Shown: positions 10,762 through 21,185, counted from the first letter of the stretch. The stretch is 64,000 nt of DNA from Novosphingobium sp. FSW06-99 (GCF_001519065.1 NZ_KQ954258.1:174894-238893); one strand, 5' to 3'. Numbers and translations are program-made. The notes: generated by a model from the letters alone, not told the origin.

Positions 10762-11367
10762 ATGATCAATCCCAACCGCAAACGCCTGAAGCCTGACGAG
10801 CGCCGCGCCGACATGCTGGCCAAGGCCTGCGAGGTCCTGCTCGAAGACGGCATCGGCGCGCTGACCTTGCGCCATCTGGCCGCGCGGCTGGGTGTCGTGC
10901 CGGGGCTGGTGAACCACTACTTCCCTGAAATCGAGGCCCTGGCCGCCGAAGCCTTTGCCGCGATTGCCGAAAGCGAAGTCACCGCGCTGTTCGACGCCGC
11001 GCTGGCCGAGCCCACGCCCACGGCGCAGATCACCCGGCTGATTGTCGACTTGCTCGAACCGCATCGGCGCGGGGTCAGCCTGCTGTGGCTAGACGCCTGG
11101 CAAGCCAGCCGCAACCGCGCGCAATTGCGTGGCGCGGTGATCACCGCGATGGACCTGTGGCAAGACCGCCTGAGCACGCTGATCGCGAACGGCGGTTTTG
11201 CCACCCCCGATCCAGCGGCGTCGGCTACCCGCATCCTGGCGCTGATCGACGGATTGAGCATCCAGGCGGTGATCGACGAACCCGACGCGCCGGGGCACGC
11301 CATTTTGCGCGGCATGGTGATCACCGGTGTCGAACGCGAACTGGGCATCGCGCTCGGCCTGGTGTAA
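10762..11367 (+). CDS. TetR-family transcriptional regulator (BetI-like)
   Basis: A 201-residue regulator. The N-terminal helix-turn-helix (residues 10-55) includes RRADMLAKACEVLLEDG and TLRHLAARLGVVPGLVNHYF; the C-terminal half is a helical ligand-binding and dimer domain (SLLWLDAWQASR, as in BetI-type proteins). The ATG at 10762 is chosen over an upstream in-frame TTG. The gene is divergent from the permease-aguB-aguA operon with two palindromes between them. I infer that it represses the operon and that agmatine or a product relieves repression. An alternative role in controlling the GABA genes is possible. Confidence 0.85.
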   Translation: MINPNRKRLKPDERRADMLAKACEVLLEDGIGALTLRHLAARLGVVPGLVNHYFPEIEALAAEAFAAIAESEVTALFDAALAEPTPTAQITRLIVDLLEPHRRGVSLLWLDAWQASRNRAQLRGAVITAMDLWQDRLSTLIANGGFATPDPAASATRILALIDGLSIQAVIDEPDAPGHAILRGMVITGVERELGIALGLV

Positions 11368-11375
11368 GCGCGCGC

Positions 11376-11711
11376 ATGGCCAAAGCTGATCGTCTTGAAC
11401 GTCTCGACACTCGCCGCATCGATCTGGAAGCGGATTATACCGCCGCGCTGATCGAGGCGCTGCGCGCCACGGCGGCGGGTCGCTGGGGCCTGTTCGACCA
11501 CAAACCCGACCGCGTTGCGCGCGCCGCCGTGGCCCCGGTGATCGCCAACCTGACCGATCTGGGCGAAGCCATTGATGACGCGCGCGATCAGCTCGGCATG
11601 GAACCGTTCGCACTGCACCAGGAATTTCTCGCCGCGCGCGGCCCGGTCAGCCCACAGGCGGTCGGCGAACCCAAGCAGGCGCAGGCCTGGTTGGCGCGGC
11701 TGACACCATAA
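11376..11711 (+). CDS. Hypothetical 111-residue protein
   Basis: I do not recognise this family. It is a charged, alanine-rich and probably helical soluble protein with no signal peptide or membrane span (RLERLDTRRIDLEADYTAAL near the N-terminus; a DLGEAIDDARDQLGMEPFAL helix in the middle). It starts 8 bp after the TetR stop, so it is probably cotranscribed with the regulator. A rho-independent-type hairpin follows 5 bp after its stop. A role connected to the regulator is only suggested by position. Confidence 0.6.
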   Translation: MAKADRLERLDTRRIDLEADYTAALIEALRATAAGRWGLFDHKPDRVARAAVAPVIANLTDLGEAIDDARDQLGMEPFALHQEFLAARGPVSPQAVGEPKQAQAWLARLTP

Positions 11712-11716
11712 AGAAA

Positions 11717-11745
11717 GCCCCGGAACCGCAAGGCGGCTCCGGGGC
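11717..11745. terminator. Hairpin terminator between TetR unit and gabD
   Basis: A GC-rich stem of 13 positions (12 paired) starting GCCCCGGAACCGC, with a 3-nt loop, lies between two convergent transcription units. An A-run precedes it on + (hence a T-run on the minus strand), so it suits termination of the minus-strand gabT-gabD transcript best. Confidence 0.6.
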
Positions 11746-11771
11746 AATCGCAAGCAGACCGCCCGAGGGGC

Positions 11772-13247
11772 TCAAACCGCGAGGCAGGCCAGCTTGATTT
11801 CGAGATAGTCGTCAACGCCAAGGTGCGATCCCTCGCGGCCCTGACCCGATTCCTTGACCCCGCCGAACGGGGCGACTTCGGTCGAGATCAACCCGGTGTT
11901 GAACCCGACCATGCCATATTCGAGCGCATCCATCAGCCGCCACTGGCGCGATGCGTTGGCGGTATAGACATAGGCGGCCAGCCCCGCGCGGGTGTCGTTG
12001 GCCAGATGCACCGCTTCGGCTTCGTCCTGGAACCGGATCAGCCCCGCCAGCGGACCGAACGTTTCTTCGCGCGCCAGCAATGCATCGGGGCGGACATCGA
12101 CCAGCACGGTTGGCTGGAAAAACCGCGCGCCTGCCGAATGCGGTTCGCCACCGGTCAGCACATGCGCGCCATGCGCCACCGCATCGGCCACATGCGCCGC
12201 AATCTTGGTGACCGCGCGGCCATCGATCAACGGGCCCTGTTCGGTCGGCCCTTCCAGTCCATGGCCGATGCGGAACTGCCCCACGCGCGCCGCCAGCTTT
12301 TGCGCAAACGCATCATAGACCGCATCGTGGACATAGAGCCGGTTGGCACAGACGCAGGTCTGCCCGGTGTTGCGGAACTTCGATGCCAGCGCGCCTTCGA
12401 CCGCGGCATCGATATCGGCATCCTCGAACACAATGAACGGCGCGTTGCCGCCCAGTTCCAGGCTGACCCGCTTGACCGTGGTGGCGCATTGCGCGGCCAG
12501 CAGTTTGCCCACCGGGGTCGATCCGGTGAAGGTGAACTTGGCGACGCGCGGATCGCCCGTCAGCACGCCCCCGATCGCCTTGGCATCACCGGTGATCACG
12601 CTGAACACGCCCGCCGGAACGCCCGCTTCCTCTGCCAGCACCGCCAGCGCCAGCGCCGAAAACGGCGTCAGTTCGGATGGCTTGACCACGAACGGGCAAC
12701 CCACTGCCAGCGCCGGGCCAGCCTTGCGCGTGATCATCGCCAGCGGGAAATTCCATGGCGTGATCGCGCCCACCACGCCCACCGGCTGGCGCGTGACCAC
12801 CAGCCGCCGGTCGGCGGCATGCGGGGTCAGCACTTCGCCGCGTACCCGCCGCGCCTCTTCGGCAAACCATTCGAGGAACGCGGCGGCATAGGCCACTTCG
12901 CCCTTGGCCTCGGCCAGCGGCTTGCCCTGTTCGGCAGTCATGATCAGCGCCAGATCGTCGGCGTGGGCCAGCATCAGCTCGGCCCAGCGGCGCACAATGG
13001 CGCCGCGTTCCTTGCCGGTGCGGGCTTTCCATCCGGCAAACGCGGCCTTGGCGGCAGTGACCGCCTCGTCGGTCTCGGCCGCACCGAAATCGGGCACATG
13101 GCCGATCACCGCGCCCGTCGCCGGATTGTCCACCGCGATGGTACGGTCAGAGGTGCGCCAGGCGCCGCCGACAAACGCGGCCTCGCGCCACAAGTCGGCG
13201 CGGGCGAGATCGGGACGCGATTTTACCAGCAGGTCCGTGGCGTTCAT
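11772..13247 (-). CDS. gabD: Succinate-semialdehyde dehydrogenase, NAD(P)+
   Basis: A 491-residue aldehyde dehydrogenase that oxidises succinate semialdehyde to succinate, the last step of GABA use. Motifs: PWNFPLAMITRKAGPALAVG (residues 164-183), KPSELTPFSA, the coenzyme loop FTGSTPVGKLL, catalytic Glu264 (LELGG) and catalytic Cys298 (GQTCVC). The vicinal cysteine two residues later is typical of GabD. Length matches the family. The ATG at 13247 overlaps the gabT stop by 4 bp, so the two form the gabT-gabD operon. A glutarate-semialdehyde activity is also possible in this family. Confidence 0.93.
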   Translation of the reverse strand: MNATDLLVKSRPDLARADLWREAAFVGGAWRTSDRTIAVDNPATGAVIGHVPDFGAAETDEAVTAAKAAFAGWKARTGKERGAIVRRWAELMLAHADDLALIMTAEQGKPLAEAKGEVAYAAAFLEWFAEEARRVRGEVLTPHAADRRLVVTRQPVGVVGAITPWNFPLAMITRKAGPALAVGCPFVVKPSELTPFSALALAVLAEEAGVPAGVFSVITGDAKAIGGVLTGDPRVAKFTFTGSTPVGKLLAAQCATTVKRVSLELGGNAPFIVFEDADIDAAVEGALASKFRNTGQTCVCANRLYVHDAVYDAFAQKLAARVGQFRIGHGLEGPTEQGPLIDGRAVTKIAAHVADAVAHGAHVLTGGEPHSAGARFFQPTVLVDVRPDALLAREETFGPLAGLIRFQDEAEAVHLANDTRAGLAAYVYTANASRQWRLMDALEYGMVGFNTGLISTEVAPFGGVKESGQGREGSHLGVDDYLEIKLACLAV

Positions 13248-14560
13248 GCGTCGACTTTCCCCGCGACTTTGGCGAGCGCGGCTTCGACCACGTCGAGCCC
13301 TTCGTCGATCAGCGCGTCCGACGCGGTCAACGGCACCAGAATGCGGATGGTTTCGCCCTTGGTCCCGCACGACAGCAGGATCAGCCCGGCTTCGAGCGCG
13401 GCGACGGTTACTGCCTTGGCCAGCGCACCATCGGTCTGGCCTTGCGCATTGGTGACATCAAAGCCGATCATCGCGCCCAGCCCGCGCAGATTGGCAACCG
13501 GCAGCCCGGCGGCAGCAAACCCAGTGATCCGCGCGCGCAGCCGCTCGCCGATCGCGGTGGCGCGATCGAGCAAGCCTTCTTCCTCGATCACGTCGATCAC
13601 CGCCAGCGCGGCGGCGCAACCGATTGGCGATCCGCCATAGGTGCCACCAAGGCCACCCGGATCGAGCGAATCCATCAGTTGCGCGCGGCCGATCAGCCCC
13701 GACAGCGGGAACCCGCCGGCCAGCGACTTGGCGACGCAGACCAGATCGGGTTCGACCCCGCTGTGTTCGATGCCGAACAGTTTGCCGGTGCGGGCAAACC
13801 CGGCCTGCACTTCATCGGCGATCAGCAGAAAGCCGTGCTGGTCTGCCAGCGCGCGCAGCGCTTCGAGGAATTCGGTCGGCGCGACATGGAACCCGCCTTC
13901 GCCCTGCACCGGCTCGACAATCACCGCGGCGACGCGTTCGGGATCGACATCGGCGGCAAACAGGTACTGGATCGCGGCCAGGCTCTTTTCGACGGTGTTG
14001 CCGTCGATCCCGGTCGGGAACGGAGCGTGGAACACTTCGGGCGGCATCGGGCCGATCTTGCGCTTGTAGGGCGCGACTTTGCCGGTCATCGCGCTGGCCA
14101 GCAGGGTGCGGCCATGAAATGCGCCGGTGAACGCGATCACCGCCGAGCGCCCGGTGGCGGCGCGCGCGATCTTCACCGCGTTTTCGGTCGCTTCGGACCC
14201 GGTGGTCAGCAGGATCGTCTTGGCATCGCCCGAAAACGGCGCCCGCGCGTTCAGCTTTTCGGCCAGCTCGATATAGCTTTCATAAGGGCTGACCTGGAAC
14301 GCGGTATGGCTGAACCGCGCCAGTTGCGCCTCGACCGCAGCGATTACGCGCGGGTGGCGATGGCCGGTGTTGAGCACCGCGATACCACCTGCAAAATCGA
14401 TATAGCGACGGCCCTCGACATCCCACAGTTCGGCGTTGTCGGCGCGATCGGCATAGACCGCCGTCGACGAGGCAACGCCGCGCGGAACGGCACGGTCACG
14501 GCGGGCGGCAAGCGAGGCGTTGTCAGACTTGGCTGCGACGGACTTTGCAGGGTCACTCAT
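13244..14560 (-). CDS. gabT: 4-aminobutyrate aminotransferase
   Basis: A 438-residue class III PLP aminotransferase moving the amino group of GABA to 2-oxoglutarate, giving succinate semialdehyde. Visible are GGIAVLNTGHRHP, the TTGSEATENAVKIAR phosphate region, AFHGRTLL, the DEVQAGFARTGK segment and the Schiff-base lysine Lys278 (CVAKSLAGGFP). The start is the ATG at 14560, after which the sequence fits the family. It is upstream of and overlaps gabD, and is divergent from a LysR gene that could be its regulator. It may also act on 5-aminovalerate. Confidence 0.93.
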   Translation of the reverse strand: MSDPAKSVAAKSDNASLAARRDRAVPRGVASSTAVYADRADNAELWDVEGRRYIDFAGGIAVLNTGHRHPRVIAAVEAQLARFSHTAFQVSPYESYIELAEKLNARAPFSGDAKTILLTTGSEATENAVKIARAATGRSAVIAFTGAFHGRTLLASAMTGKVAPYKRKIGPMPPEVFHAPFPTGIDGNTVEKSLAAIQYLFAADVDPERVAAVIVEPVQGEGGFHVAPTEFLEALRALADQHGFLLIADEVQAGFARTGKLFGIEHSGVEPDLVCVAKSLAGGFPLSGLIGRAQLMDSLDPGGLGGTYGGSPIGCAAALAVIDVIEEEGLLDRATAIGERLRARITGFAAAGLPVANLRGLGAMIGFDVTNAQGQTDGALAKAVTVAALEAGLILLSCGTKGETIRILVPLTASDALIDEGLDVVEAALAKVAGKVDA

Positions 14561-14639
14561 GGCGGGACTTTCGCATAAGAAGGGCTGGCGCATAAAAAGG
14601 GCTGGCGACACTATGACACCACCCACTTGCGCCGTTAAG

Positions 14640-14685
14640 CCGACAAATGGTAGCGATGTGGTGATCAGGAGTTACCATTTGTCGG
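14640..14685 (+). promoter_or_regulatory. Perfect 13-bp inverted repeat enclosing ribosome site and TTG start of LysR gene
   Basis: CCGACAAATGGTA (14640-14652) is repeated exactly as TACCATTTGTCGG (14673-14685), separated by 20 bp. The spacer contains AGGAG (14667-14671) and the right arm contains the TTG start codon at 14679. In DNA it could be the binding site for the LysR protein controlling itself and divergent gabT. In RNA it would form a hairpin hiding the start codon. Confidence 0.6.
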
Positions 14686-15617
14686 ATCGCCCGCACTTGC
14701 CCCCGTTTGCCGCGCTGCGCGCATTCGAAGCGTTTGGCCGCCATGGCAAAGTGCGCCGCACTGCGGTCGCGCTGGGGGTCAGCCATGCCATTGTCAGCCG
14801 CCATCTGTCGGCACTCGAAGACTGGCTGGGCACGATGCTGGTCGACCGCGTGCATGGCGGGCTGACCCCGGCGGGCGCGGATTACCACGCACTGATCGGC
14901 CCGGCGTTCGATCAGTTGTGCAGCGCGACCGAACGTGTGCGCGGCGATGCGGGCGCGCGGTTGCACGTCTGGTCGATGCCGGGCCTGGCCTATCACTGGC
15001 TGACCAGCCGCCTGCCCGATTTCGGACGCCGCCACCCCGGCCTGGCGGTCACGCTGCGCCCGTCGGACGCGCCCCCCGATCTCAACCGGCACGAGGCGCA
15101 TGCCGATCTGCGCTGGTGGCGCGACAGCGATTTCACCGGCAGCGAACAAGTCGGAATCGCGCGGGTCCCGGTGATCCGCCCGCGCGTGTTCCCGGTCGCG
15201 CGGCCCGATGCGCCCTGGCTGGCCGGACGCGCGATCGACCACCCCGCCGATCTGCTGACATTGCCGTTGCTGCACGAGGACGACGATGTCGAATGGCTGG
15301 TGTGGTTTGCCGCGCACGGACTGGGTGCGGCTGCACTACCGCCGCCGGTGGCGCGGCTGTGGCAGGCACACATGACGCTGGTTGCCGCGCGCGAGGGCCA
15401 GGGCGTCGCGCTGACCAATGCCTTTCTGGCGGGCGAAGACCTTGCCGCCGGGCGCGTGGTCGAACTGGGCGCCGGCAATGCCGCCTTTCACGCGGTGTCG
15501 CTGGGCGCCTATTACCTGACCACCCCGCGCGACAGCGGCCAGACCCGGCCCTTGCGCCAGTTTGCCGCGTGGCTGGTCGACATGGTTGGCGAAGCGCCGC
15601 CCGACTGGCAGGCCTGA
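14679..15617 (+). CDS. LysR-family regulator, GcvA-type
   Basis: A 312-residue regulator if it starts at TTG 14679, which has AGGAG seven bases upstream. The resulting N-terminus (SDRPHLPPFAALRAFEAFGR) aligns with that of the second LysR protein at 18347-19255 (MATPLPPFAALRAFEVLGR), supporting this start over the ATG at 14613. The helix-turn-helix covers about residues 10-65 (RTAVALGVSHAIVSRHLSALEDWLG), followed by a periplasmic-binding-like effector domain. It is divergent from gabT-gabD and upstream of an aminotransferase gene, so it probably controls GABA or beta-alanine use. The ligand is unknown. Confidence 0.88.
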   Translation: MSDRPHLPPFAALRAFEAFGRHGKVRRTAVALGVSHAIVSRHLSALEDWLGTMLVDRVHGGLTPAGADYHALIGPAFDQLCSATERVRGDAGARLHVWSMPGLAYHWLTSRLPDFGRRHPGLAVTLRPSDAPPDLNRHEAHADLRWWRDSDFTGSEQVGIARVPVIRPRVFPVARPDAPWLAGRAIDHPADLLTLPLLHEDDDVEWLVWFAAHGLGAAALPPPVARLWQAHMTLVAAREGQGVALTNAFLAGEDLAAGRVVELGAGNAAFHAVSLGAYYLTTPRDSGQTRPLRQFAAWLVDMVGEAPPDWQA

Positions 15618-15719
15618 TGGTGCACTGCGCGCACCATCGGCGCGCGCATGGCGCCTGTTGATCGGCCGCGTTTGGCCGCATCAGGCTAAGCTCGTCGCAT
15701 ACCCCGAAAGAGCAACTGC

Positions 15720-17081
15720 ATGGCCACGCTTCCCAAATTCGCGATCCGCAGCGCCGATGAACTGGTCGCCGCCGCCGGTGATATCGATCTGTCGCATTTC
15801 TGGATGCCGTTCACCAACAACCGCCATTTCAAGGCCAATCCGCGCCTGTTCGCAGGCGCGCGCGACATGCATTATGTCACCACCGACGGGCTGCGCCTGC
15901 TCGACGGCACCGCCGGGCTGTGGTGCGTCAATGCCGGGCATGGCCGCGCGCCGGTGGTCGAGGCGATTGCCGAGGCGGCGCGCACGCTGGATTTCGCCCC
16001 GACCTTTCAGCTTGGCCATCCGCTGGCGTTTCAGGCGGCCAGCGCGGTGGCCGGGCTGATGCCGGCCGGGCTCGACCGCGTGTTCTTTACCGATTCGGGC
16101 GGCGAAAGCGCCGATACCGCGCTGAAGATCGCGCTGGCCTATCACCATGCGCGCGGCGAAGGCACGCGCTTCCGGCTGATCGGGCGGCAGCGCGGCTATC
16201 ACGGCACCAATTTCGGCGGCATGTCGGTCGGCGGGATCGGCGGCAACCGCCGCCGCCATGTCAGCCAGGTGTGGGGGGTCGATCATCTGGCCCACACCCA
16301 TGGCGACGCGGTGCGGTTTCAGCGCGGGATGCAGCCATCGAACGGCAATCTGGCCGACGAACTGGAAGAACTGGTCGCTCTGCACGGCGCCGAAACGATC
16401 GCGGCGGTGATCGTCGAGCCGGTGGCGGGATCGACCGGCGTGCTGGTGCCGCCGCAGGGCTATCTGCAACGGCTGCGCGATATCACGCGCAAATATGGCA
16501 TCCTGCTGATTTTTGACGAAGTGATCACCGGGTTCGGCCGGCTGGGCACGGCGACGGCGGCGGAATATTTCGGCGTGACCCCCGATATCCTGACGCTGGC
16601 CAAGGGACTGACCAACGGCGCGGTGCCGATGGGCGCGGTGGCGGTCGATCGCGCGGTCTATGATACCGTGGTTGACCGGTCCCCGGCGGGCATCGAATTC
16701 TTTCACGGCTATACCTACTCGGGCCATCCGCTGGCGGCGGCGGCGGCGGTGGCCACGATCCGGCTTTATGAAGACGAGGGCATCTTTGCCCATGCGGCAG
16801 GCCTGGCGAGCGTCTGGGAAGACGCGGCGCATGGCTTGCGCGATGCCCCCCACGTGATCGACATCCGCAATCTGGGGCTGGTCGCCGGGATCGAACTGGC
16901 GCCGCGCGACGGCGCGCCCGGCGCGCGCGCGATGGAGGTGTTCCATCGCGCATTCGATGCCGGGCTGCTGATCCGCGTGACCGGCGATATCATCGCCCTG
17001 TCGCCCCCGCTGATCGTGTCGGAGGCGCAGATTCGCGAAATCTACGACACCCTGGCCGAAGTGCTGCGCCAGACGGCGTAG
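15720..17081 (+). CDS. Omega-amino acid--pyruvate (beta-alanine or putrescine) aminotransferase
   Basis: A 453-residue class III PLP aminotransferase. N-terminal HFWMPFTNNRHFKANPR and LLDGTAGLWCVNAGH are hallmarks of the omega-amino acid:pyruvate group. FTDSGGESADTALKIA binds the PLP phosphate, DEVITGFGR holds the PLP-contacting Asp, and Lys295 (TLAKGLTNGAVPMG) is the Schiff-base residue. The group uses beta-alanine, GABA, putrescine or related amines with pyruvate. Beside GABA and putrescine genes, it may handle beta-alanine or aminoaldehyde precursors from spermidine cleavage. A GAAAGAG ribosome site precedes the ATG. Confidence 0.88.
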   Translation: MATLPKFAIRSADELVAAAGDIDLSHFWMPFTNNRHFKANPRLFAGARDMHYVTTDGLRLLDGTAGLWCVNAGHGRAPVVEAIAEAARTLDFAPTFQLGHPLAFQAASAVAGLMPAGLDRVFFTDSGGESADTALKIALAYHHARGEGTRFRLIGRQRGYHGTNFGGMSVGGIGGNRRRHVSQVWGVDHLAHTHGDAVRFQRGMQPSNGNLADELEELVALHGAETIAAVIVEPVAGSTGVLVPPQGYLQRLRDITRKYGILLIFDEVITGFGRLGTATAAEYFGVTPDILTLAKGLTNGAVPMGAVAVDRAVYDTVVDRSPAGIEFFHGYTYSGHPLAAAAAVATIRLYEDEGIFAHAAGLASVWEDAAHGLRDAPHVIDIRNLGLVAGIELAPRDGAPGARAMEVFHRAFDAGLLIRVTGDIIALSPPLIVSEAQIREIYDTLAEVLRQTA

Positions 17082-17098
17082 CACTTCGGCCCCAGGCC

Positions 17099-18316
<1,218 letters not shown>

Positions 18317-18346
18317 TTAACGGCAACCAGCGCGCAATGCAATTGC

Positions 18347-19255
18347 TTAAATCAACGCACGTTCGCGTAGAAACTTGCGCAGGCGGGCGATACCGGTGCT
18401 GCTCCACCTGTCTGCACGCGCGACAAACCAGTAACTGCCGACCGGCACCGCCCGCGTACCCGGCACCGCCAGTTCGACCAATGCGCCTTGGGCCAGATCG
18501 CGCCCGACCAGAAAGCGGTTGGCCAGCGCCAGCCCGCGCCCCTGCCGCGCGGCGGCGATGGCCAGATGGGCGTGCCACAACAGCGGCCCGCCCAGCCGAT
18601 GCGTGCCCGGTTGTACCCCGTTGTGCATCAGCCAGGCGCGCCACTGTTCGTGGTGTTCCTCGTGCAACAGCGGTGCGGTCAGCAGATCCTGCACCCCGGT
18701 CAGCCGCAGCGTCGCCGCCAGCGCCGGGCTGGCGACGATCATCAGCGGCGGGCGCGCCAGTTCGAGCGCCTGCAACCCCGGCCCGCCGGGGCGCGGCAGC
18801 CAGTCGTCGCCATAAAAGCGGATATCGGCATCGGCCTCGAACTGGCCGAGATTGGCGCAGGCATCGGTCGGGCGCAGCTCGACCGCAATACCAGGCTCGC
18901 TGCGTTCATAGTCGGCAAGTTGGTCCGACAGCCATTGCGTGGCAAAGCCCGGCACCGCCCACAGCCGCACCCCATCGCTGGCGCCGGCCGCCTGCACGTC
19001 GCGCGTCGCCGCGATCAGATCGTGTAGCGATGCGGACACCCGCGCGTGATAGGTGCGGCCCGCTTCGGTGAGCACCAGCCGCCCGCCAACACGATCGACC
19101 AGGGCCACGCCCAGCCAGTCTTCCAGCGCGCGGACATGGCGGCTGATCACGGTGTGGTCGATGCCAAGTTCCACCCCGGCGCGCCGGATGCCGCCGGTGC
19201 GCCCGAGCACCTCGAACGCACGCAGCGCGGCAAACGGCGGCAGCGGGGTGGCCAC
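18347..19255 (-). CDS. LysR-family regulator, GcvA-type
   Basis: A 302-residue protein with an N-terminal winged helix-turn-helix (residues 5-62, RRAGVELGIDHTVISRHVRALEDWLG) and a C-terminal substrate-binding-like domain. It is a clear paralogue of the LysR protein at 14679-15617, sharing PPFAALRAFE and ISRH.RALEDWLG. It lies between asd and a small cytochrome c gene, all on the same strand, near glutamine synthetase-type puuA. Its target is probably among the polyamine genes. The effector is unknown. Confidence 0.88.
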   Translation of the reverse strand: MATPLPPFAALRAFEVLGRTGGIRRAGVELGIDHTVISRHVRALEDWLGVALVDRVGGRLVLTEAGRTYHARVSASLHDLIAATRDVQAAGASDGVRLWAVPGFATQWLSDQLADYERSEPGIAVELRPTDACANLGQFEADADIRFYGDDWLPRPGGPGLQALELARPPLMIVASPALAATLRLTGVQDLLTAPLLHEEHHEQWRAWLMHNGVQPGTHRLGGPLLWHAHLAIAAARQGRGLALANRFLVGRDLAQGALVELAVPGTRAVPVGSYWFVARADRWSSTGIARLRKFLRERALI

Positions 19256-19268
19256 CGGGGCCCGGCCC

Positions 19269-19625
19269 CTATTTCAGCGTGGCGAGATAGGCGATCAGGT
19301 TGGCGCGCTGGGTGTCGTTGGTGACCATGATCACCATGCGCGTGCCCGGAACCAGCTTGCCCGGCGCCTTCAGGAAAGTGTTGAGCGTTTCAGGGGTCCA
19401 GGTCAGTTTCGACGCCTTGAGCGCGGCGGAATAACTGAACGCGGTCGACGCGGCCTTGCGCCCGACCACCCCATAAAGGTTGGGCGCGGCAACGCCGACC
19501 GCGCCGGGCTTGTAGACATGGCAGGCGGTGCACTGGTTGAACACGGCCTTGCCCGCGGTGGCATCCTGCGCCTGCGCGGCGACCGGAGCGGCCAGGGCAA
19601 GCGCGGCAATTGCAAGCATTTTCAT
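19269..19625 (-). CDS. Small periplasmic class I cytochrome c
   Basis: A 118-residue protein with a signal peptide ending near AQAQ (residue 20), the haem motif CTACH (residues 32-36), and a C-terminal methionine in PGTRMVIMV as likely axial ligand. Length and layout are those of soluble c2 or c-550 carriers. The start is the ATG at 19625 with GGAG upstream; an in-frame TTG two codons earlier is less likely. It sits 25 bp downstream of the puuA stop on the same strand. I infer that it could take electrons from the exported amine dehydrogenases of this region; this is not shown by sequence. Confidence 0.88.
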   Translation of the reverse strand: MKMLAIAALALAAPVAAQAQDATAGKAVFNQCTACHVYKPGAVGVAAPNLYGVVGRKAASTAFSYSAALKASKLTWTPETLNTFLKAPGKLVPGTRMVIMVTNDTQRANLIAYLATLK

Positions 19626-19650
19626 CAGCAACGACTCCAGTCCAAGGGGA

Positions 19651-21021
19651 TTACAGCAAGCTCAGATATGTATCATATTCGAAACGATCGATATGCGACA
19701 TGAACGCGGCGCGGTCCTGCCGCTTGCACGCCACCACGATATCACGCAGCCGCGGCCCGAAAATGCCCGCAACGCGGTCCGAGGCGGCAAACCGGTCGAT
19801 CGCCGCGCCCCATTCGACCGGCAGGCGCTCGCCCGCGCCGGGGTCGCGCGGGTCTTGCGGCGGCGGCGGCATGGCCCCCGCCTCGATCCCCTGCAACATC
19901 GCGCCCAGCATCGCGCCCAGCGCCAGATAGGCATTGGCATCGGCGCCCGAAATGCGGTGTTCGATCCGCGTGGCCTTGGCCCCGCCGCCCGCCTTTGCCC
20001 CGTCGATCACGCGGATCGCGGCAGAGCGGTCATCGTGGCCCCACCCGGCCGAAACCGGCGCATGGGCATCAGGGCGAAACCGGCGAAACGAATTGGCGTT
20101 GGGCGCGAATGCCAGCATGCAGTCGGGCATGGCCGCGACCAGCCCGGCCACCGCGTGAAACAGCGTGGGCGAAGGCGCGCCGGTCGCGGCATCGGCCAGC
20201 ACATTGGCGCCCGCCGCATCGTTGACGCTGGCGTGGATATGCATTCCGCTGCCGGACGCATCGCCATAGGGCTTGGCCATGAATGTCGCGCCCAGCCCGT
20301 GCTGGTGCGCCAGACCGCGCACGATGCGGCGCATCAGCATGGCATCATCGGCCATCGCCAGCGCATCGGCGCGGTGCAGGATGTTCAGTTCGAACTGGCC
20401 CGGCCCGGCCTCGCTGATCACCCCGTCGGCGGGAATGCCGATCGCGCGGGCCGCCGCCATGATCGCCTCGATCAATGCCTGGTGCGCCGCCAGCGCGCCG
20501 GTCGACAGCGTGTCGTTACGCCGCCAGTTCGCTGCACGCGCGCCATCGGGCGGCACCGGCACGCCATCGGCCAGGCGATAGAGATAGAATTCCAGTTCGA
20601 CCGCCACCACCGGGGTCAGGCCGCGCGCGGCATAGCGTGCCACGATCGCTTCCAGCGCGCCGCGCGGATCGGCCTGCGCGGGCCCGCCGGCAGGGTCGCG
20701 CAAAGTCAGAAAGGCCTGTGCCACGTTGCCCGCCAACCATGGCACGCGCGCCAGCCGGCCCGGTATCGGATAGCCGGTACCATCCGGATCGCCGGTGCCG
20801 AACGCCAGCCCGGCCTCCATCACGTCGCAGCCCCAGGCGTCTTGCGCAAACACCGACAGGGGGATCGGCAGCCCCTTGGCATCGATGCCCAGCGCCTTGT
20901 CGCGCGCCAGCCATTTGCCTTTGGCGGCACCCGCCACATCGAACACAAAGGCCTCGACGCTGTCGACTTCGGGATGCGCGGCCAGAAACGCCGCCAGCGA
21001 TGCCTGTTCATCCTGTGCCAT
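19651..21021 (-). CDS. puuA: Gamma-glutamylputrescine synthetase (glutamine synthetase family)
   Basis: A 456-residue glutamine synthetase-fold enzyme, ligating glutamate to putrescine with ATP. Signatures are the N-terminal FVFDVAGAAKGKWL, FAQDAWGCDVMEAGLAFGTGDPDG, ELEFYLY (metal site), EAGPGQFELN, FMAKPYGDASGSGMHIH, and NSFRRFRPDAHAP with the C-terminal RIEHRISGADANAYL. These fit the PuuA/SpuI group rather than nitrogen-assimilating GlnA. The ATG at 21021 is chosen for lack of homology upstream. It is divergent from the polyamine ABC transporter genes. PuuB, PuuC and PuuD equivalents are not in the window, so the full gamma-glutamyl route is not shown here. Confidence 0.88.
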   Translation of the reverse strand: MAQDEQASLAAFLAAHPEVDSVEAFVFDVAGAAKGKWLARDKALGIDAKGLPIPLSVFAQDAWGCDVMEAGLAFGTGDPDGTGYPIPGRLARVPWLAGNVAQAFLTLRDPAGGPAQADPRGALEAIVARYAARGLTPVVAVELEFYLYRLADGVPVPPDGARAANWRRNDTLSTGALAAHQALIEAIMAAARAIGIPADGVISEAGPGQFELNILHRADALAMADDAMLMRRIVRGLAHQHGLGATFMAKPYGDASGSGMHIHASVNDAAGANVLADAATGAPSPTLFHAVAGLVAAMPDCMLAFAPNANSFRRFRPDAHAPVSAGWGHDDRSAAIRVIDGAKAGGGAKATRIEHRISGADANAYLALGAMLGAMLQGIEAGAMPPPPQDPRDPGAGERLPVEWGAAIDRFAASDRVAGIFGPRLRDIVVACKRQDRAAFMSHIDRFEYDTYLSLL

Positions 21022-21185
21022 GGTGTGATCACATATGGCATGGTCGGAAATGTGTCCAGACACGTGCGCCCGCCTTGTTGCGGGACCGCCAACGAAGGTG
21101 ATTGACCACCCCGGAGCCCGAACCTAATTGTGATCGCAGCCGGTCGGATCGACGCAACCCCGGCGCACAGGGGCAATCGGCACGG

